From positions 3,100,001 through 3,164,000 of the forward strand of contig NZ_JMMA01000002.1 of assembly GCF_000686125.1 (NCBI RefSeq): DNA of 64,000 bases. The letters run 5' to 3'. Source of the stretch: Ruminococcus sp. NK3A76 (GTDB lineage Bacteria > Bacillota > Clostridia > Oscillospirales > Ruminococcaceae). The notes beneath the pieces are model-generated. The model saw nothing but the letters and a program-made list of their open reading frames with translations, was not told the DNA's origin and searched no databases. Every line of letters starts with the position of its first letter. Within the stretch, counting starts at the first letter, position 1. The position numbers were made by a program, and so were the translations under genes. Below, piece after piece: positions 20,192-28,710 of this stretch.

Positions 20192-21922
20192 TTACTTGAT
20201 AGTGACCTTCTTAGTCTTCGAGTATCCGCTGTAATACTTAGTGCCGCCCACTGTCTTGTAAGTCCTTACCTTGACGTAATAAACCTTGCCCTTTTTGAGC
20301 TTGCTTATCGTCTTTGAAGTGCCCTTTGCATTTGCAGTCTTTGTGGTCTTCTTTGTAAACTTCTTGGAAGTCGAGTATTTTATCTGATAGCCTGTTACAC
20401 CGCTTACCTTGCTGTATGTAACTTTGAGCTGCTTTGTCTTGGGGCTCTTGGCTGACTTAAGAGTTGTCTTGTTGGGGCATATCTTGAAAGTCTTGCTTAC
20501 CGTGCCTGTGTAGTTGCCCTTGCCCTTAAGAGTTATGGTAGCTTTTCCTATAGCTGTGTTGTTCTTGTAGGATACAGTGTAGTCAGTGCCGTTTACAAGA
20601 GTAACGTTACCGAGCTTTACTGTGAAGTTCTGCTTTACAGCCTTGCCTGTGTAGTATTTGTTCTTAAGGCCTGTTATTGTTGTGTTATTGATGTTTGCAG
20701 CAGTTATGGTAAAGTTCTTTGTGAGAGTGCCGCTGTAATTGCCTGTGCCTGTGATAGTTATTGTTGCCTTGCCGCATTCTCTGTTGTTGGAATAGCTTGT
20801 TGTGTAATGCTTGCCCTCTGTGAGCACCTTGCCGTAAACATTCTTGACAGTTACAGTCGGCTTTATCTCATGGCCTGTGTATGTGCAGGTCACGCAGGGT
20901 ATTATTGCCTTGCCTGATGTCAGCCTTGCATCTATGTATGAGAATTTATACTGCTTTGCGAAGTTCTCTGCAACCGTGTTGTAGCCGTAAACAGTAAAGT
21001 CCTTGGCATACTTTGTGTGCTCCTTGGCTTTTGTAGCATGGAGGAAGCCGAAAGCGTATTTGCCGATGCTTGTAACAGCGCTCGGTATAGCTACACTTGT
21101 AAGACCTGTGCAGTTTTCAAATGCGCCGTCGCCGATTTTCGTCAGACCGTTCGGTAAAGATATAGCTGTGAGCGATGTGCATCTGTTGAACGAATCATCA
21201 GCTAATGTCTTTAAGCTGTTGGGCAGTATAGCACGCTTTAAGCCCGTGCATGATGTGAATGCACACCAGCCGATAGATTTTACTTTGTCAGGTATCCTTA
21301 TGCTTTCAAGGCTTGTACACCATGCAAATGTGTCGTCCTTTATCTCAGTGATGCCGTTTGGCAGTGTAACGCTCTTGAGCGATGAGCAGTTTTCAAACTG
21401 ATAGCTGCCGAGTGACGTTACAGAATCCGGTATCTCTAAGCTCTTAAGCGATGTGCAGCCGTAGAATACATAGTTGTCAATAGTTTTCAAGCCGCTGCAG
21501 AGCTTTACGCTCGTAAGGTTTGTGCACTTGTAGAATGCATAAGAGCCTATCGTAGTCGTGCCGCCCTTGAAGGTAACACTGTTAAGAGAAGCCGACTCTC
21601 TGAATGCGTCCTTGCCGACAGTCTTTACAGTCTTGGGTATGAACACCTGCTTTAGCTTGCACATATAAAATGCCTGATCGCCGATCTTGGAAACGGTTTT
21701 ACCGCCGATCGTTTCCGGTATCGTCAGGATCGTGAATGAACCCTTGTAACCGGTGATCTCTGCAGTGCCGTCTGAGAGCACCTTGTATTCAAAGTCGCCC
21801 GAAACGGCAGCGCTTACTGTGATGTCATTCCTTATACCCGATAAAAAGTCATTCGGAAGTGCCTCTGCTGCGCCAAGAAGCATGGTCGCTGAAAGCAGAC
21901 CTGCTACGATCTTCTTTTTCAT
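20192..21922 (-). CDS. Secreted BspA-type leucine-rich repeat protein
   Basis: The 576-residue protein has a signal peptide (MKKKIVAGLLSATMLLGAAEA). About eleven BspA-type (LRR_5) repeats follow, with the pattern LxSVxLPxGLxxIGxxAFxxC (about 55-290). Next come two tandem beta-rich repeats (about 335-485) with YTG...VKPxVTVKN-like segments, and a C-terminal fibronectin III-like domain (KVSGVTGYQIKYSTSKKF). It is a cell-surface or secreted binding protein; the partner is unknown. A minus-strand promoter lies at 22000-22028. It is convergent with GH26. Confidence 0.88.
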   Translation of the reverse strand: MKKKIVAGLLSATMLLGAAEALPNDFLSGIRNDITVSAAVSGDFEYKVLSDGTAEITGYKGSFTILTIPETIGGKTVSKIGDQAFYMCKLKQVFIPKTVKTVGKDAFRESASLNSVTFKGGTTTIGSYAFYKCTNLTSVKLCSGLKTIDNYVFYGCTSLKSLEIPDSVTSLGSYQFENCSSLKSVTLPNGITEIKDDTFAWCTSLESIRIPDKVKSIGWCAFTSCTGLKRAILPNSLKTLADDSFNRCTSLTAISLPNGLTKIGDGAFENCTGLTSVAIPSAVTSIGKYAFGFLHATKAKEHTKYAKDFTVYGYNTVAENFAKQYKFSYIDARLTSGKAIIPCVTCTYTGHEIKPTVTVKNVYGKVLTEGKHYTTSYSNNRECGKATITITGTGNYSGTLTKNFTITAANINNTTITGLKNKYYTGKAVKQNFTVKLGNVTLVNGTDYTVSYKNNTAIGKATITLKGKGNYTGTVSKTFKICPNKTTLKSAKSPKTKQLKVTYSKVSGVTGYQIKYSTSKKFTKKTTKTANAKGTSKTISKLKKGKVYYVKVRTYKTVGGTKYYSGYSKTKKVTIK

Positions 21923-21999
21923 TGTAAAGACCTCCTATAATAATTTAGGGAATACCGCACAAATATAAGCCCTGTGCGCTTTTTGCCTTTGGTAACATA

Positions 22000-22028
22000 A
22001 TTATAACACATTCAGATTAATACGTCAA
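22000..22028 (-). promoter_or_regulatory. Minus-strand promoter of the leucine-rich repeat gene
   Basis: On the minus strand TTGACG (22028-22023) and TATAAT (22005-22000) are 17 bp apart, about 80 bp upstream of the start. Confidence 0.8.
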
Positions 22029-22100
22029 ATAGATTTACCAATTTCGGCATTCTGTCTAAATTTGATATAGTCAAATGCTGCTATTTTCCTGCCTCTGCAT

Positions 22101-22140
22101 AAAAAAACAGACCCGGAAGTTTTGCTTTTCCGAGCCTGTT
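22101..22140 (-). terminator. Terminator of the cellobiose phosphorylase gene
   Basis: On the minus strand AACAGGCTCGGAA and TTCCGGGTCTGTT pair over 13 positions (two G-U pairs) and are followed by TTTTT. Confidence 0.88.
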
Positions 22141-22175
22141 ATCATATCCTGTCTTTAAGCTGAAAAGCCTTGGCC

Positions 22176-24626
22176 TCAGCCCATTACTACCTCAACAACG
22201 TGCTCTGTGCCTGCATCGAATACAGGGAGAACATTGCCGCTTACCTTCACGCCGTCGCAGGTAACGCTCTTGATACCCTTGCTGATGTGATCGGGGTTTG
22301 TGATAGTGATGTTGTAGGTGTTGCCTCTGAACTTTCTTGTAACCTTGAAGCCGTCCCAGCTCTCAGGGATAGACGGGTCGATCTTAAGACCGTCGTAGTC
22401 AGGTATGATACCTAAGATGAACTGCGATATAGCTACGAAGTTCCATGCAGCAGTACCTGTCAGCCAGCTGTTCTTAGCCTCGCCGTGTCTGCTTGCGTCC
22501 TTGCCTGCGATCATCTGAGCGTAAACGTAGGGCTCAGTCCTGTGCAGGTCGGATATGTCTTCAAGATAAGCAGGAGCTATCTTGGAATAGTATTCAAATG
22601 CCTGGTCGCCACGGCCAGCAGCAGCCTCAGCGCAGATTATCCATGCGTTGTTGTGGCAGAAGATACCTGCGTTCTCCTTGTAGCCTGCGGGATATGTCGA
22701 TATCTCACCGTACTGCTTGTAGTACTTTGTGAATGCAGGGTTGTTGAGTACAAGACCGTACTTAGAGTCAAGATACTTCTTTACAGAGTTGAGCGTGATG
22801 ATATCCTTGCCGCTCTCCTTGCCAAGACCGCCCATAACAGCGAAGCCCTGCGGCTCGATGAATATCTTGCCTTCCTCGCAGTCCTTCGAGCCCATCTTCT
22901 CGCCGAAGTCATCATATGCACGGAGGAACCACTCGCCGTCCCAGGCGTACTTTAAGGTGTTCTCGTTCATCTTGTCTATCTCAGCCTGTGCCTTTGCAGC
23001 CTCGTCATCAAGACCCTTTGCCTTGCAGAGTGCAACGTACTCAGGTCCTATGTAGCTCATCATGCAGGCAACCATTACAGACTCAGCAACACGGCTGAAC
23101 TTCTGCTCGCCGTACTTAGGCGATGTGTATGTCTGGAAGCTCTCACCGGGTGTGTCAGAGTGGCAGGAAAGGTTGATGCAGTCGTTCCAGTCTGCACGCA
23201 TAGCGAGCGGCAGACCGTGAGGGCCTACAAAGTTAGCAACGTGCCAGAAGCTCATCTTTAAGTGATGCATCATCGACTGTGCCTTGCTCTCGTCGTTGTC
23301 GTAAGGCACCTGCTCGTCAAGTATAGTCCAGTCGCCTGTCTCCTTGATGTACTGAGCAGTAGAAAGTATCATCCACAGCGGGTCATCAGAGAAGTCGCCG
23401 CCGATAGCGTCGTTGCCCTTCTTTGTGAGAGGCTGATACTGGTGATAGCAGCCGCCGTCCTCAAACTGTGTAGCAGCAAGGTCAAGGATACGCTCTCTTG
23501 CTCTGTCGGGTATCTGGTGAACGAAGCCTAAAAGATCCTGGTTGGAATCTCTGAAGCCCATGCCTCTGCCGATGCCGCTCTCAAAGTAGGAAGCAGATCT
23601 TGACATATTGAATGTGACCATGCACTGATACTGGTTCCAGATGTTTACCATTCTGTTGAGCTTCTCATCGTTTGTCTCAACATGATACTGTGAAAGAAGT
23701 GCTTCCCAGCTTGCCTTTAATTCTTCAAGAGCCTTGTCAGCCTTCTCAGCTGTGTTCATAGCCTCTATCATAGCATAAGCCTTGCTCTTGTTCATCGAGC
23801 CGTCAGCGTTCCACTTGTTCTCTCCGTTCTCAACGTAGCCAAGAAGGAATACTAAAGCCTTCTCCTCACCGGGAGCGAGCTTGATGTCTACGCAGTGAGA
23901 TGCGATAGGCGACCAGCCGTCAGCAACAGAGTTGTTTGACTTGCCTGCAAATACAGCCTGCGGGTTTGCAAAGCCGTTATAAAGACCCATAAATGTTTCT
24001 CTGTCGGTATCATAGCCGCAGATATCAGTATTTACAGTGTAGAATGCAAAGTGATCTCTTCTCTCCTTGTATTCTGTTTTGTGGAAGATAGTCGAGCCCT
24101 CGATCTCTACCTCACCTGTGTTGAAGTTTCTCTGGAAGTTCTCGCCGTCGTCCTGTGCGTTCCAGAGACACCATTCAAGGAATGAGAAGAGCTTAAAGCT
24201 CTTTTCCTTATCTGTGGTATTTTTGAGTATCATCTTCTGTACCTCGCCGTTAAAGTTCTGAGGAACGAAGAATGTCACCTCGGCGCTGATACCGTTTTTC
24301 TCGCCCTTGATAATGGTATAGCCGATACCGTGACGGCAGGAATAGCTGTCAAGCTCAGTCTTTACAGGGCTCCAGCCCGGGCTCCATACTGTTTCGCCGT
24401 CGTTGATGTAGAAGTATCTGCCGCCCATGTCAACGGGTACGTTGTTGTAGCGGTATCTTGTTATTCTCCTGAGTCTTGCGTCCTTGAAGAAGCTGTAACC
24501 GCCTGCGGTATTCGAGATGAGTGAGAAAAACTCCTGTGTGCCGAGATAGTTTATCCACGGATAGGGAGTTCTCGGGTTGGTGATGACGTATTCCTTGTTC
24601 ACGTCATCGAAGAAACCAAACTTCAT
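22176..24626 (-). CDS. Cellobiose phosphorylase (GH94)
   Basis: The enzyme splits cellobiose with phosphate into glucose 1-phosphate and glucose in the cytosol, saving ATP compared with hydrolysis. The 816-residue sequence matches the typical clostridial cellobiose phosphorylase closely ([16 protein letters not shown] at the start, [18 protein letters not shown] in the middle). The conserved RADWND motif is at 477-482 and carries the catalytic Asp. An upstream in-frame ATG lies in a short tandem repeat. The ATG at 24626, preceded by AAGGTGG, is the start. There is no signal peptide, so cellobiose must be imported. Closely related GH94 specificities cannot be fully excluded. Confidence 0.94.
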   Translation of the reverse strand: MKFGFFDDVNKEYVITNPRTPYPWINYLGTQEFFSLISNTAGGYSFFKDARLRRITRYRYNNVPVDMGGRYFYINDGETVWSPGWSPVKTELDSYSCRHGIGYTIIKGEKNGISAEVTFFVPQNFNGEVQKMILKNTTDKEKSFKLFSFLEWCLWNAQDDGENFQRNFNTGEVEIEGSTIFHKTEYKERRDHFAFYTVNTDICGYDTDRETFMGLYNGFANPQAVFAGKSNNSVADGWSPIASHCVDIKLAPGEEKALVFLLGYVENGENKWNADGSMNKSKAYAMIEAMNTAEKADKALEELKASWEALLSQYHVETNDEKLNRMVNIWNQYQCMVTFNMSRSASYFESGIGRGMGFRDSNQDLLGFVHQIPDRARERILDLAATQFEDGGCYHQYQPLTKKGNDAIGGDFSDDPLWMILSTAQYIKETGDWTILDEQVPYDNDESKAQSMMHHLKMSFWHVANFVGPHGLPLAMRADWNDCINLSCHSDTPGESFQTYTSPKYGEQKFSRVAESVMVACMMSYIGPEYVALCKAKGLDDEAAKAQAEIDKMNENTLKYAWDGEWFLRAYDDFGEKMGSKDCEEGKIFIEPQGFAVMGGLGKESGKDIITLNSVKKYLDSKYGLVLNNPAFTKYYKQYGEISTYPAGYKENAGIFCHNNAWIICAEAAAGRGDQAFEYYSKIAPAYLEDISDLHRTEPYVYAQMIAGKDASRHGEAKNSWLTGTAAWNFVAISQFILGIIPDYDGLKIDPSIPESWDGFKVTRKFRGNTYNITITNPDHISKGIKSVTCDGVKVSGNVLPVFDAGTEHVVEVVMG

Positions 24627-24650
24627 AATAAATTTCCACCTTTCCTTAAC

Positions 24651-24682
24651 AATGCACAATGCACAATGCACAATGCACAATT
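24651..24682. repeat. Tandem AATGCACA repeat before the GH94 gene
   Basis: Four copies of the 8-mer AATGCACA lie in the 5' leader of the cellobiose phosphorylase gene, a variant of the GCATTAT short repeat seen elsewhere in the window. Confidence 0.75.
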
Positions 24683-24726
24683 TGTGCATCACATTTATAC
24701 AAGGTGCAAAAATTCACTTTTTTATA

Positions 24727-24744
24727 TTAAGCCGTAGGGCTTAA
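24727..24744 (-). terminator. Small hairpin after the second toxin-antitoxin pair
   Basis: TTAAGCC and GGCTTAA form a 7-bp stem with a 4-base loop. On the minus strand it is followed by AT-rich sequence with a run of A rather than T, so terminator strength is doubtful. Similar AAGCC...GGCTT hairpins lie at 25640-25653 and 26552-26567. Confidence 0.5.
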
Positions 24745-24767
24745 TTACGATTAAAAAGAGCTCACGC

Positions 24768-25082
24768 TTACAGCTCACCAAACAATACTCTCATATAATC
24801 TCTTCTGCCGTAGATAACTCTGTCAACTCTGACATCATCTCCGCTAATGCGATAAAATGCAAGATATTCATTATATGAAACATACCTGTATCCGCTGAAA
24901 AGACCGCCCTCAAAATACAGCGGCGCACCGAGCTTTGAATGGTCTTTGAGCCTGTCAACGGCATCAAGTATCCCATTGACGGTATTCATAGCCGCATCGG
25001 GGGCATTCAGGTTTAGTGCGATATACTCCCATATCTCGTCAAGATCGTTTTGCGCCATTGGCGAATAGCTAACATTATTCAT
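24768..25082 (-). CDS. Toxin, RelE/ParE family (second module)
   Basis: The 104-residue protein has the RelE/ParE layout: VSYSPMAQNDLDEIWEYIA at the N-terminus and RVDRVIYGRRDYMRVLF at the C-terminus. The arginine-rich GRRD ending is shared with the toxin at 8723. It overlaps the antitoxin gene by 4 bp. The molecular target (mRNA or gyrase) is not evident. Confidence 0.87.
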   Translation of the reverse strand: MNNVSYSPMAQNDLDEIWEYIALNLNAPDAAMNTVNGILDAVDRLKDHSKLGAPLYFEGGLFSGYRYVSYNEYLAFYRISGDDVRVDRVIYGRRDYMRVLFGEL

Positions 25083-25342
25083 AGCTTTTTATCCCTAAAA
25101 TGCGCTCTCACATCATCAGATGAGATATAGCCGCTCTCCTCTGCCGATCTTCTTCCCTTTTCAAGCTCGCACATAAGCTGTAAAGCCGCTTTGGTCTTTT
25201 CATATTCCTCCTGCTCGGAAATATCAACTATTGCGTATTTCCCCCTGCCGTCCTTAGTAAGGAATACAGGTGAACCTACTGCGACCTCCTGCAATACTCC
25301 CGCATAATTATTCAGGTCTGTTATAGGTATAATATTCGGCAT
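25079..25342 (-). CDS. Antitoxin, Phd/YefM family (second module)
   Basis: The 87-residue protein starts NIIPITDLNNYAG and has GSPVFLTKDGRGKYAIVDI, the DNA-binding half of Phd/YefM antitoxins. The C-terminal part ends with a helix rich in charged residues, as toxin-binding tails are. The start follows GGAGGCGATGAT. It precedes and overlaps its toxin, the usual antitoxin-first order. Confidence 0.87.
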   Translation of the reverse strand: MPNIIPITDLNNYAGVLQEVAVGSPVFLTKDGRGKYAIVDISEQEEYEKTKAALQLMCELEKGRRSAEESGYISSDDVRAHFRDKKL

Positions 25343-25357
25343 ATCATCGCCTCCTTA

Positions 25358-25591
25358 TCACAGCTTCTGATCGTAAGACACCACACATCTGCTTCTTTTG
25401 CCGCATTTGGGGCATCTGAGCACCTTGTCCTCGCCGTAGTGACCGCTTAGATAAAACTTATACCACGTCGCACGGAAGCGATGACCGCATTTTTCGCAGG
25501 TGTAGACTGTTTTTGACATATCTGCCGCACCGAAAAGCGCAAGTATCAAGGCTGCGGCTATAACGATAACTGCTAATATCGGGTTATCCAT
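25358..25591 (-). CDS. Small membrane-anchored zinc-ribbon protein
   Basis: The likely 77-residue form begins MDNPILAVIVIAAALILALFG, one transmembrane helix. After it comes a zinc ribbon with CEKC and CPKC pairs about 27 residues apart. The ATG at 25591 is preceded by GAGGAGG at good spacing; the longest frame would add 11 residues. Function is unknown. It lies 16 bp upstream of the antitoxin gene on the same strand and could be cotranscribed with it. Confidence 0.7.
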   Translation of the reverse strand: MDNPILAVIVIAAALILALFGAADMSKTVYTCEKCGHRFRATWYKFYLSGHYGEDKVLRCPKCGKRSRCVVSYDQKL

Positions 25592-25665
25592 AGCACTTGC
25601 CTCCTCTTTTCTCACTCCGAACATTTACTTATTCATATCAAGCCTTGCGGCTTAAAAACTTAAGG

Positions 25666-26502
25666 TCATGCTGTGTATTCCGCCGAATACGACTTGTGAC
25701 TGTATTCATATGTCAGCGATGCCTCGGTGATAAGGCCGCCTTCAACGGTAAATGTATAGTCTATACTCTCAGGGTTTATTACCTCTTTTATAGAGAACAT
25801 TGCAGGAGCGGCTTCCATAACTTCCTTTGCGATAGCTACGGCTTCGCTGCCGTCGCCCCTTCTGTATTCCCCGTCAGGTATTTTAGCGTCCTTGAACCGT
25901 TCGTTTGTCTTTACAAGCAGCCACTGTGCGTGTGCTTTTGTATATAAAGAGCAATAGTAGTCCAGATACTCTACGGGCTTGTCATCGTTATCACGCATAT
26001 AAAACCCGTCGATAAGGTATTTGTCATTATCAGCATCTGCCGAAACTCTTACATATCCAAGCGAAGTATCATTCTCTGAAAACCTGAGGTTTATGCCTAT
26101 GTACGGCTCGTCTTCCAGATCGTAATCTAAACCGTTTGTAGAATCCGCCTTGTATACAGAAAAGAACTTCTGATACAGATCATCAAGCTCTGCTGCAAAT
26201 TCGTCAGTACACAGCGCCTTGGCAGACTCAGTGTCTTCCTTTGCCATAAAGCCGCACCATTTAAAAGCGACCTCGTGCGCACGCTCGTATATGTCTCCCT
26301 TTGAGAGATCTTCAGCCTCGCTTTCGCTGTCCTGCTGCTCATTTTCAGACGAGCTGTCACCGCTCTTGCTTTCATTTGCTTCCTGCACCTGTGACGAAGA
26401 AGCAGCCGTATCCTTTTTGCTGCTGTCCTTTACATCTCCGCAGGAAACAAGCACCGCACAGCAAAATGCTGCGAGCAATGCTAAGAATTTTCTGTTTTTC
26501 AT
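25666..26502 (-). CDS. Putative lipoprotein of unknown function
   Basis: The 278-residue protein has a lipoprotein signal (ALLAAFCCAVLVSCGD, probable lipidated Cys near residue 21). A Ser/Glu/Lys-rich linker follows, then a soluble domain containing YERAHEVAFKWCGFMAKED and a C-terminal beta-rich region. The domain has the general look of NTF2-like or DUF4878-like extracellular domains, but I do not assign it. It is flanked on both sides by small AAGCC...GGCTT hairpins. Confidence 0.7.
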   Translation of the reverse strand: MKNRKFLALLAAFCCAVLVSCGDVKDSSKKDTAASSSQVQEANESKSGDSSSENEQQDSESEAEDLSKGDIYERAHEVAFKWCGFMAKEDTESAKALCTDEFAAELDDLYQKFFSVYKADSTNGLDYDLEDEPYIGINLRFSENDTSLGYVRVSADADNDKYLIDGFYMRDNDDKPVEYLDYYCSLYTKAHAQWLLVKTNERFKDAKIPDGEYRRGDGSEAVAIAKEVMEAAPAMFSIKEVINPESIDYTFTVEGGLITEASLTYEYSHKSYSAEYTA

Positions 26503-26631
26503 TTTGTTTTCCTCGCTTGTTGTCTCTTGTTTTTATCTTTTTTGTTTATATCAAGCCAAAGGGCTTGTTTTCTTTATAATTTCCGCTCATACGACACCAT
26601 GCACAGAAGCGATACCTCGATCATGCATTGC

Positions 26632-27636
26632 TCAGAGCACCTCAAACCTCTGCCAGCACCTGAACACCTCGCCCTTTTGAAGCTCAGTGTAGCCCGATAC
26701 CTCTCCCGGCAGACTCAGGTTCGGCGAGTTTATCATGGCTGTCATAGGCTCGGGGCAGAAGTACCCCTTGTCGCCGCAGTGGTTCCACATATTCCAGAAC
26801 TTGAATTCTCCGGAAACTTCGTTTATTATCTTTCTGCCCGACTGCCTGTCGGTTATGATAATGCCGTAGAAAGGCTTGCCGTCAAGGGTCGTCTCTCCTG
26901 CTGTGTACATATCGTTTGAAATGTCGTGGCAGACTGCCTGCATATCGCCGCTCTTGTACTGCTTGTCGTAATCTGAAAGCTCTGCCAATTCCTCAGTCGG
27001 CAGACATCTCTCATCAAGTACGCACTTCTTTACCACCGGCACCTCAAAGAACAGCTTCGCCTCGTCGCCGCCGTCAGTTATCGGAGCATTTATGCAGGTG
27101 TGAGTGCATACCGATACCGGCAAAGCCTTGTCAGCCTTGCTTTCAAGCTCTATCTCCTGTAAAAGTCCCTCACTGCTCAGCGTGAATGTGTAGCTTATCC
27201 TGAATTCAAGAGGGAGATATCTAAACATCTCGTCCCCCTCGTCAAAATCATAGTAAGTCCTGCATACTGCCTTGTCGCCCTGTACCTCGCACAGCTCTAC
27301 CTTGTGCTCTCTCTTGTGAACAAAGCCGTGAATGAAGTTCTCAAGATCCTTTTCATTTATCGGCAGATGATATACCGCATCAGAGGTCTTAAGCACTCCC
27401 CTGTCAAAGCGGTTCGGCAGATAGAGTGTAGGCAGTCCCCATATCTCTCTTGCTTCGTTTATCTGCTCTGCTGTTATCTCGTCCTTATAGCGGAACACCT
27501 CGGTCTTCTTTTCCTCGTTTCTGAGTCTCAGCACCGAGCTGCCCATGCTGTATGCTATGACAGCCGTGTAGCCTCCTGCTTCAAGGCGCACAGTCTTCAC
27601 GCCCTTAAAATCAAACTCCCTCTCGACCTTAGCCAT
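26632..27636 (-). CDS. Aldose 1-epimerase family protein
   Basis: The 334-residue protein has the galactose-mutarotase-like pattern: LPNRFDRGVL near the N-terminal third, NFIHGFVH, the VCTHTCINAP segment with its central histidine and FCPEPMTAM near the C-terminus. These are equivalents of the family's substrate-binding His and Glu positions. It would interconvert alpha and beta anomers of aldoses, or act on a modified sugar. Its own promoter and a nearby AAACGTTT motif suggest sugar-linked control. Confidence 0.85.
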   Translation of the reverse strand: MAKVEREFDFKGVKTVRLEAGGYTAVIAYSMGSSVLRLRNEEKKTEVFRYKDEITAEQINEAREIWGLPTLYLPNRFDRGVLKTSDAVYHLPINEKDLENFIHGFVHKREHKVELCEVQGDKAVCRTYYDFDEGDEMFRYLPLEFRISYTFTLSSEGLLQEIELESKADKALPVSVCTHTCINAPITDGGDEAKLFFEVPVVKKCVLDERCLPTEELAELSDYDKQYKSGDMQAVCHDISNDMYTAGETTLDGKPFYGIIITDRQSGRKIINEVSGEFKFWNMWNHCGDKGYFCPEPMTAMINSPNLSLPGEVSGYTELQKGEVFRCWQRFEVL

Positions 27637-27683
27637 TTTTCAGTACCCCTTTGTGTATTTTAAATAGTAAGTATTATTTACGA

Positions 27684-27730
27684 AAACGTTTAGTTGCTAC
27701 AATTATAACATATTTTTCTGCCAAAGACAA
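27684..27730 (-). promoter_or_regulatory. Promoter and candidate operator of the epimerase gene
   Basis: On the minus strand TTGTCT (27730-27725) and TATAAT (27707-27702) are 17 bp apart. AAACGTTT lies 10 bp downstream of the -10 box (27684-27691), where a repressor could block transcription. The same 8-mer is next to the GH26 promoter. Confidence 0.7.
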
Positions 27731-27804
27731 GTATTTTGTCTTAAAATTATAGTACATTTCCCGTAAAAAATCGGGGGGCAATTCAATGCAAAATGCACAA
27801 ACAG

Positions 27805-28365
27805 TCACTTAAAGAAAGCCTGTAGTCCCTCATCGAACTCCCTGTATCCCTCCGGCCATGAGTTGGAGCCGCCCGACCAGTGTTTCTTTCCGCCTATTTC
27901 TATCGACAGGTGGAAGCCCTCGCCGTCGAGCACATCTGGGTTGCTGTATGACTGCCCGAGCCACCCTCTTACGCCCCATTTGCCGAGCCCCTCGCAGAAG
28001 CCTTCATAATCCGCCTTTCCGAGCGTGACACGTTTTTCAAGGCACTCCTCACGCTCCTCGTCATCGTTCCAGCGGCCGTAGTAGAGCGAGCAGACAAAGT
28101 CCTTCCCGTCCCACACGAGTTCATACTCCCGGCTTTCCGCCTCGCACCAGTTTTCCGAAAGCGACAGCTTTTCAAACACTATCGGTGCCTTCACAGCATT
28201 TTCTGCCACTGCTTCAAGTCCTTCACCCACAGGCAGCATAGCACATTCCTCCTTTTTATTTGCATTATCTGCGCACCGAGCCGTCAATGCAGCGTTCATC
28301 GTCAGTGTCGCCGCAAGGCAAGCTATCAGCGCCAAGTGCATTGTTCTCTTTTGGTTCTTTCTCAT
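27805..28365 (-). CDS. Secreted hypothetical protein
   Basis: The 186-residue protein begins with a basic start and a hydrophobic segment (LALIACLAATLTMNAALTARCADN), a probable signal peptide. The mature part is acidic and contains YELVWDGKDFVCSLYYGRW and GEGFHLSIEIGGKKHWSGGSNSWPEGY. I do not recognise the family. The phrase around the genome-encoded WSGGSNSWP suggests a carbohydrate-like or DUF-type beta domain, but nothing is claimed. It is downstream of the epimerase gene on the plus map and on the same strand. Confidence 0.6.
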   Translation of the reverse strand: MRKNQKRTMHLALIACLAATLTMNAALTARCADNANKKEECAMLPVGEGLEAVAENAVKAPIVFEKLSLSENWCEAESREYELVWDGKDFVCSLYYGRWNDDEEREECLEKRVTLGKADYEGFCEGLGKWGVRGWLGQSYSNPDVLDGEGFHLSIEIGGKKHWSGGSNSWPEGYREFDEGLQAFFK

Positions 28366-28381
28366 TTTCTGCTCCTTCTCT

Positions 28382-28690
28382 CCGGGGGGGGGGTGGGGGC
28401 GGCCTCGCCATTCGGCATCGGCCGCCGGCGCTTCGCTCGGCTGTCGCCTCGCTTCGCTTGCCGCAAATGCGGCCGCACCGTGCCTTCGGCACGGCTCCCT
28501 GTTCGCCGCCTAAGTCGGCTCCGCCGATATGGAGCTCTGCTCCGTTTCAGTCGAGCTTGCGAGAATGAAACAATCTACGCAAGGGCTCTGCCGTTTTGTT
28601 CGAGCTTGCGAGAATAAAACAATACCCGCAAACTTTTTTTGAGGAAAAAAGTTTGACAAAAAACCTTTTTGCCCCTATGTTCTTTATTAC
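28382..28690. repeat. Family A hairpin-series element, copy 2
   Basis: This fills the 345-bp gap between the secreted protein and mnmE. It starts with a run of G and TTCGGC-rich sequence. Then come TCGGC-TCC-GCCGA, GGAGC-TCT-GCTCC, an extended middle part with GTTTTGTTCGAGCTTGCGAG, and the final CAAACTTTTTT...AAAAAAGTTTG hairpin (about 28629-28655). No gene is seen. Confidence 0.83.
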
Positions 28691-28710
28691 TGTTTATCTT
28701 TTATTATTTT

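Noticed and set aside
22170-24524. Several 60-160-codon plus-strand frames opposite the GH94 gene
   Set aside because: They are opposite a strongly conserved gene and lack start signals. They are shadows.
24651-24682. Short tandem repeats as a CRISPR array
   Set aside because: The 7- to 8-bp units are adjacent with no unique spacers, and there are no cas genes.
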